Notes under the pieces: model-generated
Database searches by the model: none
Told to the model about the DNA's origin: nothing
The model's input: the letters and a program-made list of their open reading frames with translations, nothing else
Source of the DNA: Kineococcus sp. NBC_00420
Lineage (GTDB): Bacteria > Actinomycetota > Actinomycetes > Actinomycetales > Kineococcaceae
NCBI RefSeq assembly: GCF_036021035.1
Contig: NZ_CP107930.1
Location: 5,356,006-5,420,005, forward strand
Length of the DNA: 64,000 nucleotides
Direction of reading: 5' to 3'
Program-made: the position numbers and the translations under genes
In this document: positions 52,801 to 60,975 of the stretch, in pieces
Position numbering within the stretch: the first letter of the stretch is position 1
Layout: every line of letters begins with the position of its first letter

Positions 52801-55004
52801 GCAAGTTCACCTTCAAGACCACCGCACCGAGCATCACCACCATCTCCCCGACCGCAGGCCCGGTCGCCGGTGGGACCAGCGTCACCCTCACGGGAATCAA
52901 CTTCACCGGCGCTACCGCGGTGAAGTTCGGGACCGTCGCGGCGAAGTCGTTCACGGTGAACTCCGCGACCTCCATCACCGCGGTCAGCGCCGCGGGAAGC
53001 GCGGCAACGGTCGACATCACCGTCACCACCCCCGCCGGGACCAGCACGACGTCGGCGGCGAGCAAGTTCACCTACGCCGCGGCCCCCACCGTCACCAAGC
53101 TGACCCCGGCCACCGGCACCACCAGCGGCGGCACCACAGTGACCGTCACCGGCACCAACCTCACCGGTGCGAGCGCGGTAAAGTTCGGGTCGATCGCGGC
53201 GACCCAGGTCACGGTCACCTCCGCAACCACCCTCACCGCCGTTGCGCCCGCCGCAGCTGCCGGCGCAGTGGACGTCACCGTCACCACTCCCGGCGGCACC
53301 AGTGCCACCTCCACCGCGGACAAGTTCACCTACACCGCCCCGGCTCCGGCCATCACCGCGATCACCCCGCCCGCCGGGCCGGTCGCCGGCGGGTCCAGTG
53401 TCGTCATCACCGGCACCAACCTCACCGGCGCGAGCGCGGTCAAGTTCGGCACCGTCGCGGCGAAATCGTTCACGGTGAACTCCGCGACGCAGATCACCGC
53501 CGTCGCCCCGGCCGGCACCGCCGGAACCGTCGACCTCACCGTCACCACCGCCACTGGCACCAGCGCCACCAGCACCGCCGACAAGTTCACCTTCACCGCA
53601 GCCCCCACGGTGACCAAGCTGTCCCCGACCAGCGGAACCACTGCCGGCGGCACGAGCGTCACCCTCACCGGGACCAACCTGAGCGGCGCCACGGCGGTGA
53701 AGTTCGGAACCATCGCGGCGAAGTCGTTCACGGTGAACTCCGCGACCTCCATCACCGCGGTCACCGCCGCCGGCACCGCCGGTGCGGTCAACGTGACCGT
53801 CACAACCGCTGGTGGCACCAGTGCCACCGCGACGGCCAATCAGTTTACCTACTCCAAGACCGCCACTCTGTCCGCGCCACAAGCGGCTCAGCGTGACCTC
53901 AAGGCCACCCCCGCGACGGGAGCTGCGACCTCCGCGCTGGGCCCCGACACCCTCGCCTCCTACGCCTACAACGGCGCTGGGCTGCGAGTGGCCAAGACCA
54001 CCTCCGCCGGTACCTCGAGCTTCGTCTACGACCCCAGCACGACGGTCCCGCAGCTGCTCACCGACGGCACCGCGTCCTACCTCTACGGCCCCGACGGGGC
54101 GGCACTGGCACAGATCAGCAGCACGGGGGAGATCAACTACTTCTTCCACGACCAGCGAAGTAGCACCCGAGCCCTCATCAACTCCGCGGGCGCGATCAGC
54201 GCAACGTACGCCTACAACGCCTACGGTTCCCTGATTGCGAGCACCGGTACCGTCAGCACTCCGCTGCGTTTCACCGGCGGTTACACCGACAGTGAGACCG
54301 GGTTCGTCTACCTCATCAACCGGTACTACGACCCTGCCACCGCCCAGTTCATTTCCATCGACCCAGCAGTAGTCGCGACACTGCAAGCCTATGCTTACGC
54401 GAATGCCGACCCTATCAACGGCGTTGACCCCCTCGGCCTTTTCGGATGGGATACTGTCTCTTCCTTGGCTGCTGGATTTGGCGACACCGTCACCTTTGGT
54501 GGCACGAAGCAGATCCGCCGGCTCATCAACTACGAACTCAATGGCGACACTAACGACTTCGACACCGTCAATCCCTGCTCCCTTGCTTACAAGGTTGGCG
54601 GCGGGTTGGGATTCGCTGCTGGCCTCATTACCGGCGAGACCGAGCTGCAGCTCCTTAATGCAGCCAGAGAGGCTAACTCGGTAGCCCGGGTGGGAAGGTG
54701 GATGAGCGAAGTCGAACACGAAGCGATGCTCCGCACCGGAATGGTCCAAGAGGGCGCGGGTGGAACAACTTTCGTTGCCTCCCCGGCGGATGTCATGTCC
54801 TACCTGAAGCAAGCCGCAGCCGGTACTCGCTATGTAGAGTTCGATGTGCCTGTCCAGAGCCTCCGTGCAGCAGGGAAAGAGGGGTGGGCGCAGATTGCAG
54901 GCCCCAACTCCCTCGCAGGTAGACTTGCCAGCAAGAGGGGGGAGCCGTTGCCTAGCTTCCCGCTGGCAAAAAACATCGAATGGGTGGCCTCGAAGATCCG
55001 ATGA
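49833..55004 (+). CDS. RHS protein, C-terminal part: YD repeats, ten TIG domains, core and toxin
   Basis: Same frame as 47409-49811; codons 49812-49832 are also open, and the GTG at 49833 is only the first possible restart. YD repeats resume at once (YDALGRITDITDALGHTTST), then ten IPT/TIG immunoglobulin-like domains (51267-53855). The strand/turn repeats return (LRVAKTTSAGTSSFVYDPST), then the RHS core ending GYTDSETGFVYLINRYYDPA … DPLGL (to 54440). The variable tail (54441-55001) includes RWMSEVEHEAMLRTGMVQEG and YVEFDVPVQSL, which I recall from TreTu-type (ADP-ribosyltransferase-like) polymorphic toxins. The stop overlaps the immunity gene start. Confidence 0.85.
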   Translation: MQTAAGHRCATSNNDATTGSNTDPATTRTRYDALGRITDITDALGHTTSTTYDAVGNPLTTTAANGTKTIRTFDADNRLLTLTRGASAGAGSATGGTASTTSYGYDLASGGVVGSAGTVATAANTCPATVSWCNTTTDARGKTTLTGVDLLGRVVTTITPDGKSSTSRYDASGNIVESTDEAGRATKNSYDADTGLLTGVTYSDPGTPAVSYTYDADARRTSMTDGTGTSTYTYTYDVTGRPVSITDGAGNVIKYGYDAIGRTTSLTYPNGQAITRDYDNGGRVAAITDWAKRRTTFTYDADGDLTATTYPNGVQVANAYDTLARLSSSTLTNSSGTTLAGIAQTRDASGLTTRESGTGATAGTLDYSYDTQNRLTGVNTTAAASPNGSASFGYDAVNNPTNLAGASQTFNDNGQLTTTTARTLAAAGTTSATGASTTFGYDALGQRTAAWSTDANGAAAGTSYGYDQAGRLTSVTAAPTVTKLDVTAGPLAGGNTITVSGTHLSGTTAVRFGGLDATSFTVKSATTLSVTVPAGVQVGAVDVSVSTATGGTSLSSTLSSYAYLEAPSITKVDANLGPLAGGSVTTLTGTHFADVNAVSVGGKPATSFKVNSDTSLTVTVPATTSTTTLTVDIAVTSPTRGTNTAGSPGQFTYLAAPVITSLDPASGPGVGGTLVTVTGTDFTGLQSVKVGGKGVNARYSPTTITFTVPAGRGSVDVVITTIGGTSTTSTATKFTYTGVPTVTAIAPASGPGVGGTTVTLTGTNFTGTTGVKFGTQDATSFSVISDTSIQANAPPGSGTVDVVVTTATGGASATSSGDQFTYTGVPTVTKLSSQAGPLAGGTSITLTGTNLTGATAVKFGTVAATNVKVVSDTSITATIPASGTSTTSTVNVTVTTPTGGTSPNAVANAYVYAAAPTITSISPTTATAGDTVTITGTDFVGLSAIKFGTLGASGSYSNTSITTTVPSGGAGTVDLAITAAGGTSTATTASKFTFKTTAPSITTISPTAGPVAGGTSVTLTGINFTGATAVKFGTVAAKSFTVNSATSITAVSAAGSAATVDITVTTPAGTSTTSAASKFTYAAAPTVTKLTPATGTTSGGTTVTVTGTNLTGASAVKFGSIAATQVTVTSATTLTAVAPAAAAGAVDVTVTTPGGTSATSTADKFTYTAPAPAITAITPPAGPVAGGSSVVITGTNLTGASAVKFGTVAAKSFTVNSATQITAVAPAGTAGTVDLTVTTATGTSATSTADKFTFTAAPTVTKLSPTSGTTAGGTSVTLTGTNLSGATAVKFGTIAAKSFTVNSATSITAVTAAGTAGAVNVTVTTAGGTSATATANQFTYSKTATLSAPQAAQRDLKATPATGAATSALGPDTLASYAYNGAGLRVAKTTSAGTSSFVYDPSTTVPQLLTDGTASYLYGPDGAALAQISSTGEINYFFHDQRSSTRALINSAGAISATYAYNAYGSLIASTGTVSTPLRFTGGYTDSETGFVYLINRYYDPATAQFISIDPAVVATLQAYAYANADPINGVDPLGLFGWDTVSSLAAGFGDTVTFGGTKQIRRLINYELNGDTNDFDTVNPCSLAYKVGGGLGFAAGLITGETELQLLNAAREANSVARVGRWMSEVEHEAMLRTGMVQEGAGGTTFVASPADVMSYLKQAAAGTRYVEFDVPVQSLRAAGKEGWAQIAGPNSLAGRLASKRGEPLPSFPLAKNIEWVASKIR
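51267..53855 (+). other. ten tandem IPT/TIG domains within the RHS protein
   Basis: Ten units of 82-90 residues, each starting like PTVTKLSPTSGTTAGGTSVT and ending FTYT/FTYA. Units 7-10 are most alike at DNA level (GTCGCGGCGAAGTCGTTCAC recurs), suggesting recent duplication. TIG folds act as spacers or adhesion modules in surface proteins; here they split the YD-repeat region. Confidence 0.9.
54441..55004 (+). other. variable C-terminal toxin tail of the RHS protein
   Basis: After the conserved DPLGL junction the sequence changes character: base composition is visibly less GC-rich and codon use differs. The tail runs about 187 residues; the last 100 resemble TreTu-type toxins (motifs RWMS, VQEG, YVEFDVP, GPNSL). 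Family call from memory. Confidence 0.6.
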
Positions 55005-55297
55005 GTAGTCAACAGAAACTTGTCTCCTGGCTTGAAAAAGAGGGTCCGAGACTTGACGCCTTGGGCATTTCCGCGACTGTTGGCACTCAAGGAGGCGGTG
55101 ATGATTCAGCATGGATCGACCTGGACTCAGGCAAAGAAGCATCTCGAGTAATTCTTTGGGATTCTAATCTTCTTTATGTGCAGGTCATGGATCTTGTCAG
55201 TGGCGATGAATCGGCGACTTGGCGAGCTGATGTAGCTGAGGTGGGGGAACTAGCGAGCCAGCTCAACCGGCTCGTTACTCATCTTGTCAACAAATAG
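55001..55297 (+). CDS. immunity protein for the RHS toxin (TriTu-like)
   Basis: 98 aa; ATG at 55001 overlaps the RHS stop by 4 bp. The protein is small, soluble and acidic (LVSWLEKEGPRLDALGISAT, SAWIDLDSGKEASRVILWDS). It shares the low-GC composition of the toxin tail. Position directly after a polymorphic toxin is the standard place for the cognate immunity protein; resemblance to TriTu immunity proteins is from memory. It should bind and neutralise the toxin in producing and sibling cells. Confidence 0.75.
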   Translation: MSSQQKLVSWLEKEGPRLDALGISATVGTQGGGDDSAWIDLDSGKEASRVILWDSNLLYVQVMDLVSGDESATWRADVAEVGELASQLNRLVTHLVNK

Positions 55298-55374
55298 GTG
55301 GCTCTCCGGATCCATGGCGCGAGGCTGGCATAACCGCTCGGATGGAAGGCGAGGCGGGCGGAAACGCAAAGCTC

Positions 55375-56440
55375 TCACTTACGATCCTGAGGATCCTGAT
55401 GGCGGCCTAAGCCGGCTCTTCGCGATCCAGGGTGTAGCCGGAGCCTGAACCCGCCGGTCTCGAGTAGGGATCGAGCGATGTAGTTGGCCAGGTTGCGGAA
55501 CCCCAGAGCGGAGCCACGCAGGTGCTCGAGCCGGCCGTTGATGGCCTCGGTCGGACCGTTGCTGGTGCCGGGCCGATCGAAGTAGGCCAAGACGTCCGCA
55601 GCGCGCAGGCTCAGTGTTTGACCCAGTCGACGAATCTCGACCAGGACGGCGGGGATCTTGCTCTGCAGGGAGTGGGTCAGTTCGGTCATCGTGATCTTCC
55701 CCGCTGCGCGGTCGGGGTGGCGGTAAGCAGCGATCATCCGCTGTGAGACCGCCCAGGTCGCCTCGACCTCGACGTGGTCAGCCGCCCGGGGACCGGCGGT
55801 GAACAGTGCTTCGAGGCGGGTGCGTTGACGGGCCGTCAGCAGGGTGGCGCCGGTGTGCAGGACCCGGCGTGCGCGATAAAGCGGATCGTCTTTGCGGCCG
55901 CGGTGGCCATGCAGTTCCTGCTGTCGACGTCGGCGGACGTCGTCGACGGCTTGCCCGGCGAGACGGACGACGTGGAAGGGATCCATCACCGCCACCGCCT
56001 CAGGAAGTTCCTGCGCTGCTGCGTTCTTGAAGCCGGTGAACTTATCCATCGCGACGACTTCGACGGCGTCTCGCCAGTCCTGGGGACGGCCCGCCAACCA
56101 CGTCGCGAACACGTCCTTGGATCGGTCTTGCATCATGTCCAGTAGTCGAGCAAGGCCTGTACCGCAACGGATCGGGGTGAGGTCAACGATGACGGTGACG
56201 CACTTGTCGCCATGGCGGGTGTGGCGCCAGACGTGCTCGTCCACGCCGATCGCGCTGACGCCGTCGAGGCGGTTCGGTCGGCGATCAGGACCCGGCGGCC
56301 TTCGGCCAGCACGGCGTCGTTTGCGCAGTTCTAGGACACGCTCAATGCCTCGGCGATGCGGGCGACGGTGAAGTGCTGGACGACGGGCCTGTGGTGTCGC
56401 CGGGCGGCGCGTCGAGAACCGGTGATGCGCCGAGGGCTAC
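55375..56440 (-). pseudogene. decayed ISL3-family transposase
   Basis: From 56244 to 55375 a 289-codon frame reads the ISL3 catalytic domain (VSAIGVDEHVWRHT upstream; VVAMDKFTGFKNAAAQELPE; MDPFHVVRLAGQAVD; LAYFDRPGTSNGPTEAINGR). Upstream on the same strand HFTVARIAEALSVS is followed by TAG (56333-56331), where intact copies have Trp; the next codons NCANDAVLAEGRRVLIAD fit the family. One base is then missing near 56276-56279. The N-terminal zinc-binding part is absent beyond about 56440. So it has at least a nonsense change, a frameshift and a truncation, and cannot be active. Confidence 0.8.
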
Positions 56441-56466
56441 TGCGGCGGCCGGCGGCGGGCGGCGGG

Positions 56467-57468
56467 TCAGAGGGTGGGTGTGCACGCACCGGTGCCGAGG
56501 GCGGCCAGGCCGGTGAGGTCACCGGCTGCGTAGTCGGTGAGGGTGCCGGCCTGGGGGTACATCAGCTGGGTCGGGTCATCGACGTGGGCCAGCCCGAGGA
56601 GGTGACCCACCTCGTGTTCGAAGACGGCCCGGACCATCTCCTGGCCACCAGGATGGGACAGGACGGTGGCGACCTCGGCGGCGTCGATCTGGATGACTCC
56701 GCTGACGTAGACGTCCACCGAGGCGCCTACTCGCCCGGTCACAGCCGACCACGGGCTGGGGACGGTAGTGGTGACGGTGGCGGGCCCGGCTTGGGCGATG
56801 ACGCTGGCCGCCAGATCGGGGACTTCGGTGGTGGTGTTGTAGGTGATGAGCACCGGCGCCCACCGGTCCCCGTAGCGCTGGGGTTGGAACGCCTCGCGGG
56901 TGGGGGAGGTCTCTTCGGTGGTGGCGCCGTCGTCGATGAACTGCAGGCCGGTGGCGGTGCTGGCCCGGACCAGTGCCTGCTGCAGCAGTACCTGCGCGCC
57001 GGCGGGTGCACCATCGGGGCGGGTGACGTAGTGAATGGGGCGGCACGGATCCCACGTCACCGGTACCTGGGCGTCGGTCTGGGTCTGCAGGGGAGCCCAG
57101 GCGGGGCTGGTGAGCGCCACCGGGGCGGGGGTCCCCAGGGGGTCGGGGCTGGCTTCGTGGCCGGGGGAGGGGACACCTGTCGTGCCCGCGGTGCCGGGGA
57201 TGCTGCCGATGCCAACGGGGCTCCAGAATCCGGTGGTCTGGACCCACCCGGCGCCGGCGACAACCGTCGCGACGAGGATACCGATCAGGACGTTGCGTGC
57301 CGCCGCCGACCCCGAGCCCTCAGATGACCACGCCGGCCGCGGCGGCCCCCGTTCGCGCCCAGGGCCGGGTGGGCGCCACGGGTGGCGGGTGCTGTGTTCC
57401 TCTGCCAGGACGTGGCCCTCGGCCAGGACGTGGTGCGGGGCCGACCGACGGCTTCGTCCATCGCCCAC
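56467..57468 (-). CDS. membrane-anchored matrixin-like metalloprotease
   Basis: 333 aa. The zinc site HEVGHLLGLAH (285-295) is the metzincin signature, followed by the Met-turn sequence LMYP. A single membrane segment at about residues 59-75 (NVLIGILVATVVAGAGWVQT) follows a basic, Pro/Arg-rich cytoplasmic N-terminus, so the catalytic domain is outside the cell. The region WDPCRPIHYVTRPDGAPAGA is typical of small actinobacterial M10-like peptidases. The first 50 residues are low-complexity, so the true start may be later. The ISL3 remnant lies immediately downstream. Substrate unknown. Confidence 0.82.
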   Translation of the reverse strand: MGDGRSRRSAPHHVLAEGHVLAEEHSTRHPWRPPGPGRERGPPRPAWSSEGSGSAAARNVLIGILVATVVAGAGWVQTTGFWSPVGIGSIPGTAGTTGVPSPGHEASPDPLGTPAPVALTSPAWAPLQTQTDAQVPVTWDPCRPIHYVTRPDGAPAGAQVLLQQALVRASTATGLQFIDDGATTEETSPTREAFQPQRYGDRWAPVLITYNTTTEVPDLAASVIAQAGPATVTTTVPSPWSAVTGRVGASVDVYVSGVIQIDAAEVATVLSHPGGQEMVRAVFEHEVGHLLGLAHVDDPTQLMYPQAGTLTDYAAGDLTGLAALGTGACTPTL

Positions 57469-57732
57469 TGCGGGATCCGCTCGCTGGCCGAGCGGGCCAC
57501 CGGAAGACTCGAGCTATCCCGGGTCTGGCGGTCGCCTTCGGAGGCACCCTCGAACGACCCTGCCCGAGATCGGGGTGGCTGTGCAGGCACGTCGGCTGGT
57601 TCTTTCCATCGCGTAGCGACCTCGATGCAGGGCAGAGGCCGAACTTTCTCTGCCCTCTCGGATCCTGCGAGCAGGTACTGGATCCACCGTCACCTGATCG
57701 GGTCCCTGCGTGGCGCCACCCTGTCGTGACAG
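57469..57732. other. gap between the metalloprotease gene and the IS5-like element
   Basis: 264 bp with no gene seen on either strand; upstream region of the metalloprotease gene. Confidence 0.5.
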
Positions 57733-58775
57733 TGAGCTTTTCTCAGTAGCGGCGTGACGGTCACGTTCGGTGACGACGGTGCGGTGCAGCTCGACACGCC
57801 CAAGATCACCAAGTGCGGTGGGTAGGGGTGGAACTCCGGTAGACGGAGGGCTTCTCACAGCAACCTGCGCCACCGGAGCTCCACCGTGCCTGATCTTGTC
57901 ACCTACACCGCTGCGCTGCCCACTTCCCGGGCCACTGTCCAGCACATCGCGACTCTCCTGCAAAGACATCGCCTCCACCTAGGCACCCGGACCGGACGCC
58001 GGGCTCTCGGCGTCTTCGCCCACGCGATCCTGATCTGCCGCTTCCTACTGGATGCGACCCGGACCGTGAACCTGGCCCGGGACAACGGGATCGGGGTGTC
58101 AACCTGCTACCGCTACCTCCATGAAGGCCTCGACGTCCTCGCCGCACAGGCCCCGCGCCTGCGCCCGGCGCTGCTCGCCGCGCACGCCGCCGGCCACACC
58201 CACGTCAACCTCGATGGCACCCTCATCACCACCAACCGCGTCGGTGTCCCCGGCCCGAGCACCACGACCAAGGGACGTCACCGTCAGCGAGTTGATCTCT
58301 GGTGGTCAGGCAAGCACCACCGCCACGGCGGCAACGTCCAAGTGCTCACCGCTCCTGACGGGTGGCCGCTCTGGGTGTCGCCGGTCCGTCCCGGTCGCGA
58401 GCACGACACCAGCTGCGCCAGAGACCATCACGACCTGCTTTCCGCGTTGGAGGAGTTCACTGTCGCCGGCCACAAGGTCCTCGCCGACCTGGGCTATGAA
58501 GGCGAACGACGCCTCCTCACCTGTCCGCACAAAACCCTCAAGGATCGGGAACTCACCGACGACGAGCGGCAGTTCAACCTCGTTCACGCCCACATCCGTG
58601 CCCGCGCGGAGCAGGGCAACGCCTGGCTGAAGAACTACCGGGCCCTGCAGAAGGTGACCCTCTGCCCCCGGCGCATCGGGGTGATCGCCGCCGCCGTCAT
58701 GGTCGTCCTGCACCTCGAGCACGACCGCACGACGTGACGATCCGTGACCGTCACGCCGCTACTGAGAAGAGCTCA
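57733..58775 (+). mobile_element. IS5-like insertion sequence
   Basis: 32-bp terminal inverted repeats at 57733-57764 and 58744-58775 match at 31 positions. They contain TCAGTAGCGGCGTGACGGTC. One transposase gene lies inside. The outermost AGCT is self-complementary, so exact ends and any target duplication are uncertain by a few bases. Confidence 0.82.
57886..58737 (+). CDS. IS5-family DDE transposase
   Basis: 283 aa. An N-terminal helix-turn-helix (FLLDATRTVNLARDNGIGVS, then TCYRYLHEGLDVLA) precedes a DDE_Tnp_4-type core: HVNLDGTLITTNRV with the first Asp, VLADLGYEGERRL with the second, and RARAEQGNAWLKNYRAL with the Glu. The frame is intact, and the element has near-perfect inverted repeats, so it may be mobile. 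Confidence 0.88.
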   Translation: MPDLVTYTAALPTSRATVQHIATLLQRHRLHLGTRTGRRALGVFAHAILICRFLLDATRTVNLARDNGIGVSTCYRYLHEGLDVLAAQAPRLRPALLAAHAAGHTHVNLDGTLITTNRVGVPGPSTTTKGRHRQRVDLWWSGKHHRHGGNVQVLTAPDGWPLWVSPVRPGREHDTSCARDHHDLLSALEEFTVAGHKVLADLGYEGERRLLTCPHKTLKDRELTDDERQFNLVHAHIRARAEQGNAWLKNYRALQKVTLCPRRIGVIAAAVMVVLHLEHDRTT

Positions 58776-58897
58776 GTGCCCGCCGCAGGTCCGCGGCCAC
58801 CAGCGACAGGCGGGATTCGCTGCCCCTTATCCCGTGTCATACGGTGGTGATGACGTTCCTCCACAGTGATCTACCGAGGTGAGGTACGCGTGCGCGG

Positions 58898-59371
58898 TCA
58901 CGTTCGAGCCCGATACATCCACCGTTCCACGCCTGATTCTACTAACCCGTGCTGAACGAAGCCAGCATTCAGGCAAGCCCAGCGGCTCCTGTCGTTGTCG
59001 ACGTCAATCCTTGCTTCAACAAAGATGGCCGGGAGGCCCGCAAATTGCGCGTCAGCATGTATGCTGACAAGCATTTGGGATAGGGCCTGCCGCGCCACGC
59101 TGGGTCGTTCCCCCTGTCGTCGCCACGCCACCGCGTATGCGCGCAAGAGTGGGAACTCCAAAGACTCAGCATTCCAGCGCACCAGCGCCGCGATTCCTAA
59201 GGAGTCACGACCGACGAGAAGTTTGTCCGCGTCCACCGGTGTCAGCGTCAAGAAGTCTTCAACCACAACCTGCCAGCGTGGTGCTGGTGCCGCTGAATTC
59301 GTACAGCGAAATCCATGGATCTCTTCGTTGTCCGAATCTGTTGCCCACGACCAGTTGATTTCGCTGCTCAC
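58898..59371 (-). CDS. GNAT-family acetyltransferase, third gene of a toxin-antitoxin-like operon
   Basis: 157 aa from GTG at 59371, overlapping the XRE/ImmA stop (GTGA). GNAT features are LGIAALVRWNAESLEFPLLR, a central helix region with VARQALSQMLVSIHA, and the C-terminal VDNDRSRWACLNAGF typical of the acetyl-CoA fold's last strand. The canonical Q/RxxGxG/A loop is not clear. Base composition is less GC-rich than in the metabolic operons. It could be a toxin, a modifier of the partner, or an accessory. Function unknown. Confidence 0.7.
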   Translation of the reverse strand: MSSEINWSWATDSDNEEIHGFRCTNSAAPAPRWQVVVEDFLTLTPVDADKLLVGRDSLGIAALVRWNAESLEFPLLRAYAVAWRRQGERPSVARQALSQMLVSIHADAQFAGLPAIFVEARIDVDNDRSRWACLNAGFVQHGLVESGVERWMYRART

Positions 59372-60612
59372 GCCTTTGGATGATCTGGCAGGTCTACGAT
59401 GAACGCCTCGTATTCGGCCCTCAAGGCAGCTTCTTCCTGCGCCGTCCGCAGCCGGCCTGGACCCTCCTCCGCATACCAGCGCGCTCGATCATCCCGGGAC
59501 TCGCTGAGTTCGTCTTCAAGGTCACCACGCAAACGCAGCTTAGCGATCGTGCCCCCCCATTCCTTGGTCATAAAAGCTCGCTGCCCTGCAACCACACCAA
59601 CTGAAACCCCCACTTGATCAGCCAGTTGCCGTACCGCCTCAGGTGTCTTGGCCTCTACGACTGCTGTGCGAGGGACTGGCAGCAAAGTCCGCGCCGCAAA
59701 GTCGTTAGCGGCTGTCTCTTGATCATCGCCATCATCATCCGCACGCCCGCTTGTGTAGTCGATATAGGTAGCGCGTCTTGGGTGCAACAAGACGTGGGCG
59801 ATCTCATGGAACAACGTGAACCAGAAGCTGTCAAAATATTTATAGCGGCTTGTTACGGCGATGATCGGGTGCCCAGCCACCCAGCGCGAGACCCCACTAA
59901 TGCGAGTGCTCTTCATCTCGGGAACGAAGACAAGTACCACTCCGCACGCAAGTAGCAGTTCCTGGGCGCGTCGAAAACCAGTAGAGATTGTCTCGCGCGT
60001 CAGCACCGGTAGCTGCGTCGCTGTTTCGCGCAACTTGGCCGCGTTAAAGGCTGGAGCACTACCTATTAAATTTTCCGCCTGGGCTTCCGCCAATCGAAGC
60101 CATATAGCTGTCAGGTGTGGGTCCACCGAGTGACGCTGGCTGCGCTTATAAGAGGCTTGCGGCTCGAGCCATGTCTTACTGAACGCATCGGGAGACGCAA
60201 CCTTGAAGAAGCTGAGCAACTTGCTCACCACCTCGACCGGGTCATCCTCAGCGTCAATGACTCTGCGCTCAATAAGTGGCTGGCGTGGGAACGCAGCTGC
60301 CCACTGAACGTGAGCCGCTAGCGCTGCGTGATGCTCCTCCTGCGCCAGACGGGCGCGGTACCGGGCCTCAATGCCGAGCCAGGTGCTCGCGGTGCCGCCC
60401 AGGACCTGCTCTAGGGTGACGGCTACTTCAGGCGACAAGGGTGCACGGCCTTTGATTACCAGATTGATGTGCTTGGTGCTCAAGCCGGTGCGCACAGAGA
60501 GCTGGGCCTGGCTGAGGTGCTGGGCTTCCAATTCGCGTTGCAGCATGCGCCCAGGGGTGGGTGCCCAGTCCAGCTGCATCTCCTCCGCGATGTAGGTACT
60601 CATCTCAGACAT
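59368..60612 (-). CDS. HigA-like XRE regulator fused to ImmA/IrrE metallopeptidase
   Basis: 414 aa from ATG at 60612 (another ATG at 60603; the first reading to 60666 overlaps the upstream gene more deeply). The N-terminal HigA-type helix-turn-helix is TPGRMLQRELEAQHLSQAQL followed by LSTKHINLVIKGRAPLSPEV. The C-terminal zinc peptidase domain has WFTLFHEIAHVLLHPRRATY (HEIAH) with ETAANDFAARTLLP supplying the third ligand. Such fusions are antitoxins or regulators whose peptidase releases repression on stress. Coupled to a HigB-like gene upstream and a GNAT gene downstream. Confidence 0.86.
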   Translation of the reverse strand: MSEMSTYIAEEMQLDWAPTPGRMLQRELEAQHLSQAQLSVRTGLSTKHINLVIKGRAPLSPEVAVTLEQVLGGTASTWLGIEARYRARLAQEEHHAALAAHVQWAAAFPRQPLIERRVIDAEDDPVEVVSKLLSFFKVASPDAFSKTWLEPQASYKRSQRHSVDPHLTAIWLRLAEAQAENLIGSAPAFNAAKLRETATQLPVLTRETISTGFRRAQELLLACGVVLVFVPEMKSTRISGVSRWVAGHPIIAVTSRYKYFDSFWFTLFHEIAHVLLHPRRATYIDYTSGRADDDGDDQETAANDFAARTLLPVPRTAVVEAKTPEAVRQLADQVGVSVGVVAGQRAFMTKEWGGTIAKLRLRGDLEDELSESRDDRARWYAEEGPGRLRTAQEEAALRAEYEAFIVDLPDHPKA

Positions 60613-60973
60613 CGCCCCAGCTCGCTGTCCGAGAGAGTGACTGGCCCGCGATGATGACGTCGTCAACGATCATGGCTTGTACCTCCCCGTGGTCAAGGAG
60701 CGAGGCCGGCCTGGTCAAGGCCAGCGGTTGTCCAATCCCGGTAAGCAGACGTACGTGCATGTCGACCTCCTCCATCGCTAAGCCAAGTCCTCCGGTGACC
60801 ATGAGAGTCACGTGAACACTGCGGAACATCAGCAGGTCTCTCAACGTGGGTGCCTCGCACACCGTGATCAGTAAGTCCTGAGCGGCGGCCTGCTGCTGGC
60901 TGCTGCACTTCTGCCAAGAGGTGCCGGTAGCGCACCTCCGTCTTAGCTGTGCATCAGGCCAGGCGAGCAGCAC
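60605..60973 (-). CDS. HigB/RelE-like toxin candidate
   Basis: 122 aa from GTG at 60973 with GAGG 7 bases upstream. The opening (PDAQLRRRCATGTSWQ) and APTLRDLLMF resemble HigB-type proteins (…RLRRLC…, …APSLEDM…). The C-terminal VQAMIVDDV matches the last strand. The middle is diverged. Its position before a HigA-like gene fits the higBA order. I regard it as a probable but divergent RelE-fold toxin. Confidence 0.6.
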   Translation of the reverse strand: MLLAWPDAQLRRRCATGTSWQKCSSQQQAAAQDLLITVCEAPTLRDLLMFRSVHVTLMVTGGLGLAMEEVDMHVRLLTGIGQPLALTRPASLLDHGEVQAMIVDDVIIAGQSLSRTASWGDV

Positions 60974-60975
60974 TC

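Noticed and set aside
48774-55142. A 2122-codon open frame on the minus strand opposite the RHS gene
   Set aside because: It is the antisense of a Thr/Gly/Ala-rich repetitive gene; stop codons are rare there by composition. The plus-strand frame has a signal peptide and recognisable domains.
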